A DNA stretch of 64,000 nucleotides from assembly GCA_015345905.1 (NCBI GenBank), contig JADDTR010000001.1:1488001-1552000 (forward strand), in the 5' to 3' direction. This DNA is from Aotearoamyces nothofagi (Eukaryota > Ascomycota > Leotiomycetes > Leotiales > Tympanidaceae). Positions 56,241 to 64,000 of this stretch are shown piece after piece. The notes below the pieces were generated by a model. That model ran no database searches, had not been told where the DNA came from, and saw only the letters and a list, made by a program, of their open reading frames with translations. How positions within the stretch are numbered: position 1 is the first letter of the stretch; each line of letters opens with the position of its first letter. Made by a program: the position numbers and the translations under genes.

Positions 56241-56589
56241 GACGTAACTCTCTGTAAGATGCAGGTCAGCTTTAATCAAATATAACAAAGAGATGCGAGC
56301 CTGGTGAATGTGGTAAAGGATGAACTTACATGGTAGAAGAAGGTTCTGTCTGATGTAGTTGTCAGAAGTCATCGAAGCTCGGGAGCTCGTTTGAATTGTC
56401 CGAAACCTGAGGGGAGAGCTTGGCGATCCCTGGTTTGGCACATCGTCATCCCTTGGCTTGGCACGCGAGATACCTTAGCGTCAAAGCTTTGATGCGCGAC
56501 TGGTAAGTTCAATATCAACATTAATATCATCATCATCAGCCTCATCTCAACCTTAACATGAGATATACGAGGTGCATCACACCGCCATA
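56241..56589. promoter_or_regulatory. Shared divergent promoter, LMBD1 and cft1
   Basis: 349 bp between start codons; includes AT-rich and (CAT)n-like sequence (56515-56545). No clear TATA box, as expected for housekeeping genes. Confidence 0.5.
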
Positions 56590-59500
56590 ATGCAATGCTT
56601 TACGGAGTTGACACCTCCAACAGCAGTCACACATTCATTAAGCATTTCGTTCACTTCACCAGATGCCACCAATCTCATTGTCGCAAAGACCTCTCTTCTC
56701 CAGATCTTCTCTCTGAAGACAGTCTCCGTCGAACTTGATACCACCATCAGCGAAGAAGCGCCTGCCAACGAAACTCCTCTCATCGACCGACGCGCAAACG
56801 ATACCGATGGCTTCGAGTCCTCATTCCTTGTCACGGATTCCCTCATGCGATCCGAAAATACCATCAGCACAAAGCTTGTCCTAATTGCCGAATATGCTCT
56901 TTCTGGAACCGTCACTTCTATGGTTCGAGTCAAGACTTTAGGATCGAAATCAGGAGGAGATTCATTGTTATTGGCTTTTAGGGATGCAAAGCTTAGCCTC
57001 GTTGAGTGGGACCCTGAAAGGCACGGTTTGGCAACATTGTCAATTCATTACTATGAGCAGGAGGAGTTCGAGGGAAGCCCTTGGGCTACAAAGCTGAGCG
57101 ACTGCCATAACTATCTCACCGCCGACCCATCAAGCCGTTGCGCTGCACTTAAGTTTGGTGTACGGAATTTAGCCATATTACCTTTCCGACAAAGCGACGA
57201 AGACACCGCAATGGATGACTGGGATGAAGATTTAGACGGTCCTCGCCCAACAGAGAAGACCACTTCAAAACTCACAAATGGCGATTCCACAAATGAAACT
57301 CCTTACTCGGCATCTTTTGTTTTGCGACTCTCTTCGCTAGACCCTAGCATTATACATCCCATACATCTCGCGTTCCTCCACGAATACCGGGAACCGACCT
57401 TTGGCATACTATCATCTACACTATCTCCATCATCATCTTTACTTCAAGAACGGAAGGATCGTCTATCCTACATGGTTTTCACCCTTGATCTTCAGCAGCG
57501 AGCCTCAACTACAATTCTGGCAGTCTCCGGTCTTCCATATGACCTTTTCCGGGTCATACCGCTACCTGCGCCTGTAGGGGGTGCTCTCCTAGTCGGCGGA
57601 AATGAACTCATTCACATTGACCAGTCCGGCAAAGCAAATGGTGTCGCAGTCAACCCTTTCGCCAAGCAATGTACCTCATTCGGCCTAGCCGATCAGGCAG
57701 ATCTGGAGATGCGCCTGGAAGGCTGCATAATTGAGCAACTTTCAGTTGACAATGGCGAAATGCTCATAATCCTTAACACTGGGGAACTAGGAATTCTCAG
57801 TTTCCGTATGGATGGTCGATCAGTATCTGGGTTGAGCCTGAGACGTGTCCCACAAGAAGTTGGAGGTATTGTCGTTACTGCTAAAGCATCATCAACCAGC
57901 TTACTTGGTAAAAATTCTCTGTTCGTGGGTAGCGAAGATGCAGACTCTGTAGTTATTGGATGGTCGCGGAAGTCTAAACTAGCCAACCGCCACCAATCCC
58001 AGCCCGATCTGAATACAGTAGACGAGGAGGACCTGGATGAACTTGACGATGATGATGACGACTTATATGGCGATGCGCCAGCTACTGTTCAAGTGAAAGG
58101 TGAATCTCTTGCAGATACTACTAATAGCAAAGCTGGGGATTACGTCTTCAGGCTGCATGATTCATTGCTCAACATTGCACCTTTAAGAGACGTCACGTTC
58201 AGCAAACCTTCCTCGGAACCAGGATCAGCAGAAGATCAAGACAACACAGATGACATTACAGGCGACCTGGCTCTTGTTGCTACTAGTGGTCGCAACAAAG
58301 GCGGAGCAATCGTCATTGTGAAGAGAGAGATAGAGCCCGAAGTGATTGGTCGATTTGACTTTCCTGAAGCTCGCGGAATATGGACTATGAGCGTTACAAA
58401 GCCCGTTTCTAAGACATTACAGTCTGATACGTCGGGGAAAGCTGTTGATGGAGACTTTGCCCAGTTTGATCGTCTGATGATCGTATCAAAGACAGACGAC
58501 AACGCGGCAGAAGAATCTGCAGTGTACGGACTGACGGCAGCAAGCTTCGATCCTCTACCTGGCACAGAATTTGAACCGGCAGCTGGCGCTACCATTGAAG
58601 CTGGAACTCTTGGAAAGGGAATGCGGGTCATTCAAGTATTAAAGTCAGAAGTCAGAAGTTACGATGGCGGTGAGTCTCTTCAGTCTCCTTGCATTCATTT
58701 TCCTACTCCTCTTGGTAATCTCTCAGGCGGGCGAGAACGTCGGAATTTGCACTTGCTTCATGTCTACCTTGGACATTGGTGTACATGCTTCGCGGCTGTA
58801 GCAAAGATCATCCGGTCTATAGATCAATGGAATCAATTACTTACCCGTGCATTTGTCCCTGCTCCACATTGTGTCTGATTTTCTTCTCCCAACACGTCAG
58901 AGTAACTGCTGATTGTATACTAATACAGACCTTGTACTGGCCCAAATTCTGCCAATGTTTGATGACGAGACCGGAGCTGAGCCGAAGATCCTCAGCGCCA
59001 GCATAGCCGATCCTTTCTTGCTCCTGATCAGAGACGATGCAAGCATCTACGTAGCACGATGTAACGAGGACAATGAGCTAGAGGAGATTGAGCGAGAAGA
59101 TGACACTCTTTTGGAAACAAAATGGCTATCAGGATGCCTATATACAGATTCTCAAGGAGTCTTTGCCAATTTCCAAACAGACAAGGGTCTGAAAGAAGGC
59201 GAAAATGTTATCATGTCTCTTTTGAGTTCTGAAGGCGCTCTTTATGTAAGTAACCAGTTATATCTTTTGGGGGGTCCCCTAACGCGTGAAATAGATCTAT
59301 GCATTGCCAGATCTATCAAAGCCTGTCTTCATCACACAGGGGCTTTGCTTTATTCCTCCTACCCTATCACCAGACTATGTGGCTCGACGCGCAAGTACAC
59401 GAGAAACTTTAGCAGAGATATTGTTGGCGGACCTAGGAGATACTACCTCCAAATTCCCATACCTTATTGTGAGTCCTCCTATATCTGGATATTGTCTTCA

Positions 59501-61308
59501 AGCTAACACACCTAGCTACGTGCTGCAAATGATGACCTCACCATCTATGAACCGTTCCGCATTCCTTCTAAGGAGAATCTTCTACCACTCTCAAAATCCT
59601 TACATTTCTCAAAGGTAAACAACCCGCATTTGGCAAAAAATCCTGATATCGCTGCCGAAGACACTGCGGAAGTTGAATCCGATAGACGAGACAATCCCAT
59701 GCGAGCCATCGCAAACCTCGGCGGATATAGCACTGTCTTCTTGCCAGGCGATTCCCCATCCTTTGTGCTCAAGAGCGCAACTAGCATACCCAAGGTGGTA
59801 AGCCTTCGTGGCGTAGGTGTCAGAGGGTTAAGCGGCTTCCATACCGCCGGATGCGACAGAGGATTTATTTACGTTGATATCAACGGTATTGCTCGCGTCT
59901 CCCAGCTACCATCACACACAAACTTCACAGAAGCTGGTCTGGCACTGAAGAAGATCCACTTAGGCCAAGAAGTTCATGCACTCACATATCACCCACCTAC
60001 GGATGTATATGCCATTGGCACTAGCACCCAAGAGCCATTTGAACTTCCAAAGGATGATGATTATCATCGAGAGTGGCAGCGGGAAGACACAAGCTTTAAA
60101 CCGTTGGCAGAACGAAGTTCCATCAAGCTTATCAGTCCTATCAACTGGTCCACCATAGATACCATCGAACTAGACCCCGAAGAAATCATTATGTGTATGC
60201 GGACACTCAACCTTGAGATATCTGAAACTACTCATGATCGTCAGCAACTGATCACGGTGGGTACAGCGATCTCTAAGGGTGAAGATCTTGCTATCAAAGG
60301 TCGGGTTTATGTTTATGAAGTGGTAACCGTGGTACCAGAGCCGGATCGGCCAGAAACCAATAAGAAGCTTAAACTTGTTGCCAAAGAGGAGATTCCGCGG
60401 GGCGCCATCACTGCATTGTCAGAAATAGGAAGTCAGGGGTTCATGATCGTTGCCCAGGGCCAAAAGTGCATGGTCCGTGGTCTAAAAGAAGATGGAACAC
60501 TGCTACCAGTTGCCTTTATTGACATGAATACTTACGTCACGTCTGTGAAAGAGCTGCCAGGGACGGGTCTATGCGCACTATCAGATGCCCTAAAAGGAGT
60601 CTGGCTCGCGGGGTATGCGGAAGAGCCTTATAAAATGACTCTATTCGGAAAGCAAGCTCATGATATGGAGATTATCGTTGCTGATATCCTTCCCATTGGC
60701 AAGGAATTGTATATCATTGCGGCTGACTCGGATTGCAATCTGCATGTCCTGCAGTTTGACCCCGAGCGTGAGTTGTCCTCTAGTTGCCTTAAATCATTTC
60801 CTAACATCTTCTAGACCCTAAATCATTGCAAGGCCAACTGCTATTACAACGGACGACATTTTCACTAGGAGGTCATTTGCCTTCAACAATGACCTTACTT
60901 CCCCGCACCAAAGCGGCTGCCATTTTACCTCCTTCATCAGATGCAGCTGATATTGCAGCTGAAGACACAATACCTGAGCATGAAATCCTTGTCACGTCCA
61001 TTACTGGCGCCATATCCCTTCTCTCGCCACTCTCTGAAGCGCAATACCGTCGACTGAGTACGTTGACGAACCACCTAACGAATACTTTATATCATGCTGG
61101 TGGGCTCAACCCAAAGGCGTATCGTATCCATAATCAGGCTCCGGAACCTGTGATTGGCGGCCGGCCTATCGTAGATGGTGCAATTGTACAGAGATGGATG
61201 GAGCTGGGAAGTCAAAGGCGTGCGGAGGTAGCGTCGAGGATTGGTGTAAATGTTGATCAAATCAGGGACGATCTAGAGGACTTGCGCAGTGGCATTGCCT
61301 ATTTGTAG
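56590..61308 (+). CDS. cft1: Cleavage and polyadenylation factor subunit 1 (CPSF160/Cft1)
   Basis: Exons 56590-58669, 58929-59245, 59295-59468, 59516-60767 and 60815-61308 sum to 1438 residues in phase. The protein starts MQCFTELTPPTAVTHS, the characteristic Cft1 opening, followed by repeated beta-propeller blades and an acidic insert (about 480-505, DEEDLDELDDDDDDLYGD). The C-terminal CPSF_A domain ends RIGVNVDQIRDDLEDLRSGI. Cft1 scaffolds the polymerase module of the nuclear mRNA 3'-end machinery and binds the AAUAAA recognition subunits. It is a single-copy core gene. The first intron (259 bp) is longer than others in the window; the remaining three are about 47-50 bp. The ATG at 56590 was chosen because homology begins there. 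Confidence 0.97.
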
Positions 61309-61498
61309 GATAACTTAACAAAATAGTTTAGAGCTTAACATCTCAATGTATAATACCTGGTCAAAGGTCTACACGATTTTGAAACCCTGAGAATCCGACT
61401 GTCTAGTATTAGTACTTGTGCTATACACAAAAGACGAAATGACTAAGAACTGTGGCTGTCCTTGCTACCAGGAGAGTGACAGAGCGTTTCTAGTTTCT

Positions 61499-63150
61499 TT
61501 ATATCTGCCGCTGGCTCGAAATTTCCAGAAGCCCCGGCCTGCTTGTACAGTACCATTCGAAGAATGTCCTTTTGAGGCCAGAGAGCTGTTTAAGGAGCGA
61601 TAGAATCAGGGCAGAGAATATATAGATAACCTGGCCAGTCTCGTCGTCCTGGCAATAGTAGTAGTATATCTTGGGCTGAGGCAGTTGGTGCTCATTTCGT
61701 TGCCTTAGCTCGTCTACAAGAAAAGCCATTGCAACACTTTTCCTGCAGCCTATATCGCCAAGGATTACCAACTGCTGGGAATCGGAGGCGCAATGCCAGC
61801 TGACGAACTTGGCACCTGTAAGCAAAAATTCGCATCCTTGACCAGCTCGAAGATTCTGCAAATCGCTATAGTGTTTACTCTGCTGGCTCATATTTCCACT
61901 ACCTAGCCACCTAGCAACTAAGGGTAGATTAGAATATACCCAACAGATTTAAATGTATAAAAACATACTTTCATTGTTATAGAGCATAGCTTCAATATCC
62001 TCGACAATCTCCCACGTCGCTTTTTGTACAAGTTTTCGCAGATTGTCAGCGTGTCTCAAAAACTCTTCGACAATGTTTAGCAGACGGTCGTTTTCCAAAA
62101 TCATTTTCATCACCAGTCTTGCTCCTTTCCTAGTTAAGATCTCAAATGCAACGTTGTATAATTCTAGGAGTTTTTGATATACCAATACAAGTACCTGCAA
62201 AATGTCAAAAAGGCTTCGAAAGATGACACTGCAAATTACCTTGTGGATATCTATCTTGTTTGATTTCTGACCGAGTGTGTCACAATCATCAATGTAGGAG
62301 ATTTGCTCAAGCATTTCCCCAGTTCGCTTCGCGAACTCGAGATCAGCAGTTGCAAAGCTGATAGCAATCTGTGTAGGTACGAGTCAGTGCTTCCGATATA
62401 ATCACTCTCACAGACGAGGTGTAAGATTTCTGTAAAGTGAGCTCACCGCTGTTACACTTCTGACCACACCAAAGACCGCTGCTGCAGTAGGTTCAATATT
62501 CGTCAGTGGGCTCGCCAGGTCTAATGCCAGCTTGAATCTCTCCAGCGGTACTTGAAGAGAATGCAAGCATCTTACACCCCTTAGGAAGACGGACTCCTGA
62601 GTTGCCTCCTTGTCAATTTCTTCAAGTCGTCTGAATAGCTGTACAAAATTCTCGCCCTTGAGAATAGCAACGTCTATGTCTTTCCCAAGACTATCTACTG
62701 CCTCATGGTATACTGTACTCCAAATGTCCGAAGGACGATGACTACGTCAATGTCAATACTAAAAGTCGACTGGTTGGCAAAGGAATTCTGTTCCAGTCCG
62801 CTTGTATAAACCACTGTAAGGAGAGTGCTCTGATCGATTTGGGTTTGAGCTGTATCATCCTTGGTGGTGGTTGATTCCTCAGGGGGATCACGTGTTCGGT
62901 TGAAAGATAGTAAGCTGGTGGTGGATATTGCATGCTGGGAACTTGAATCTAGGCTGCTTACCTGATTAGCATAATCGGACTAGTAAGATATAAACACTCA
63001 CTTGGCTTCAAGCGTTAGGTCTACTTGGGTTCTTGGAGTTGAATCAATAATGGCATCGTCCGATAGATGTCGAGATTTGCACCGAAGTCGATGCAGTCGC
63101 TTATAGAATCGGTGCCGGAGACTTTCATTCTGCGTCGATGAGGATGGCAT
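61499..63150 (-). pseudogene. Truncated STAND (NACHT) NTPase gene, NLR-like
   Basis: Probable exons from ATG 63150 (to 63002), then about 62953-62770, 62750-62445, 62370-62250 and on to 61499, several junctions uncertain. The helical middle (from SDIWSTVYHEAVDSLGKDID; later AAAVFGVVRSVTA, then VLVLVYQKLLELYNVAFEIL) matches the N-terminal helical domains of fungal STAND proteins. A NACHT P-loop follows at LVILGDIGCRKS, where the usual glycine before Lys is Arg, then YYYYCQDDETGQVIYIFSALI. The frame stops some 45 residues after that; the rest of NACHT and all repeats are absent. Fungal STAND proteins act in non-self recognition. A lost P-loop glycine plus early end point to a dying gene rather than a functional one. 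Confidence 0.7.
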
Positions 63151-63956
63151 AGTTATATTAGAATTGCAACGTTGTCGAGGCTTTAGTAGTTCTCATTGGG
63201 GGATGTTAATGAGTGAGAAATGAACTGCGTTTAGACTCAATAACTATTTCTGTATAAGACAAAGCTAATTGCCAAGAAATAATTCTATATACAAGGCAGG
63301 TGGATTGTCTAAATGAAAGTGCAGCGACATGTCGATGCCACTTGCCATCGTGTATAGGGGACTACGATTCAAGAAAATTGACGCCAATGATCGTGCTTAG
63401 CTAGCCGCCAAGAAGTAGACCCCGCACGAGAAGGGTTTTAATTAGGTGGCGCTCCTACCCGCGCGCCTCATGCTCCCACAGCTTGTAGTACACGAAAATC
63501 ATGCACTCTCCTCTTAATGCAAAACGCAAAAGCACGGGGCCCACTGTCAACACTCCTCCATCCGCTACGCTTTCAAGGATTCCGGATGTCATGTAGAGCG
63601 CTACTGCTGACTCATTACAATCGATATATAAATGAATATAATGCATCCTATATGCAGAGGATCTGATATATCTTCAAGGCAAGGCTATATTTATAGGTCC
63701 ATGCTTGATTGATATACATTCTGAAGGAAGTGGATGCCTACGGTCGCAGCCTCTATATTTGCTTCAATCGCCCGCGTGGGCCGACCAGACACCGTTCGCA
63801 ACATTCAACCGACACATAGCTATCAAATCCTCCACTTGTGCATTCGCTACTTCTTCGTTGTTAATCGTCTGGCATCCCCGATATTTGCCTGACCGCCAGA
63901 AGTCGATAAGCTTCCTTGGCCTTCCTACTTATTCTGCACTCGCGATTCGTCCTGCT
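63151..63956. other. Intergenic, right edge
   Basis: Upstream of the STAND relic. No gene or repeat was recognised. Confidence 0.45.
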
Positions 63957-64000
63957 ATGGATCCCGAAGGAAGGAAGATACACACTTCGAATCGCCTGGG
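63957..64000 (+). CDS. Possible start of a gene running out of the window
   Basis: ATG at 63957 in a fair context (CTGCTATGG) opens a frame, MDPEGRKIHTSNRLG, that stays open to the edge. Fifteen codons are too few to identify anything; it could be chance. Confidence 0.25.
   Translation, partial: MDPEGRKIHTSNRL

Noticed and set aside
1-64000. Search for tRNA, rRNA and CRISPR features
   Set aside because: No GGTTCGA-type B box in a tRNA context, no rRNA-like conserved blocks and no spaced identical repeats with unique spacers were seen by eye; a covariance-model scan would be decisive.

Overview
The window is nuclear DNA of a filamentous ascomycete (Pezizomycotina; the LMBD1 and CFT1 proteins read like Eurotiomycete homologues, but the genus cannot be told from sequence alone). 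The signs are short (about 45-75 bp) GT-AG introns with CTAAC/CTGAC-type branch sites, fungal protein families throughout and an AT-rich, stop-containing Tc1 copy of the kind repeat-induced mutation leaves. I could thread in-frame exon models through nearly all multi-exon genes by hand; exon sums are multiples of three and conserved motifs cross the junctions.

Layout. 1-1306: 3' part of an SH3-domain gene (Nbp2/Skb5-like). 1307-7121: a 5.8 kb GC-rich, low-complexity stretch of micro- and minisatellites with an assembly gap (2193-2316) beside a 73-G run. 7122-8992: GC-rich NCS1 purine/cytosine-type permease. 10433-12459 (-): PTR2-type peptide transporter. 15125-16310: degenerate Tc1-like DNA transposon. 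17256-23857: a compact accessory block with a tandem SnoaL/NTF2-like protein, a FAD monooxygenase and a divergent MFS transporter, the last two very intron-dense. 24903-27475: CorA-like membrane protein. 28602-29400: small SAM methyltransferase. 29783-32588 (-): OPT oligopeptide transporter. 35584-37314: MFS transporter. 38303-39791 (-): LaeA-like methyltransferase. 41305-43177 (-): DHA1-type MFS transporter. 44300-45970: second NCS1 permease. 47137-47385: tiny secreted cysteine-containing protein. 49099-49224 (-): relic of a 6-phosphogluconate-dehydrogenase-like gene. 49565-51171 (-): aldehyde dehydrogenase. 52953-54067: zinc alcohol dehydrogenase behind a 26-bp repeat array. 54412-56240 (-): LMBD1 cobalamin transporter. 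56590-61308: cft1 (CPSF160). 61499-63150 (-): truncated STAND/NACHT NTPase. A possible gene start lies at the right edge.

How it fits together. The two ends carry conserved housekeeping genes (SH3 adaptor; LMBD1 and cft1, divergent over 349 bp). The middle, about 7-54 kb, is accessory: seven solute transporters (two NCS1, PTR2, OPT, three MFS) plus a CorA-like protein, interleaved with oxidoreductases and methyltransferases. The best candidates for functional units are SnoaL + FAD monooxygenase + MFS (17.2-23.9 kb, with a five-site GATA array upstream) and the divergent ALDH/ADH pair (49.6-54.1 kb). No rRNA, tRNA or CRISPR sequence was recognised.
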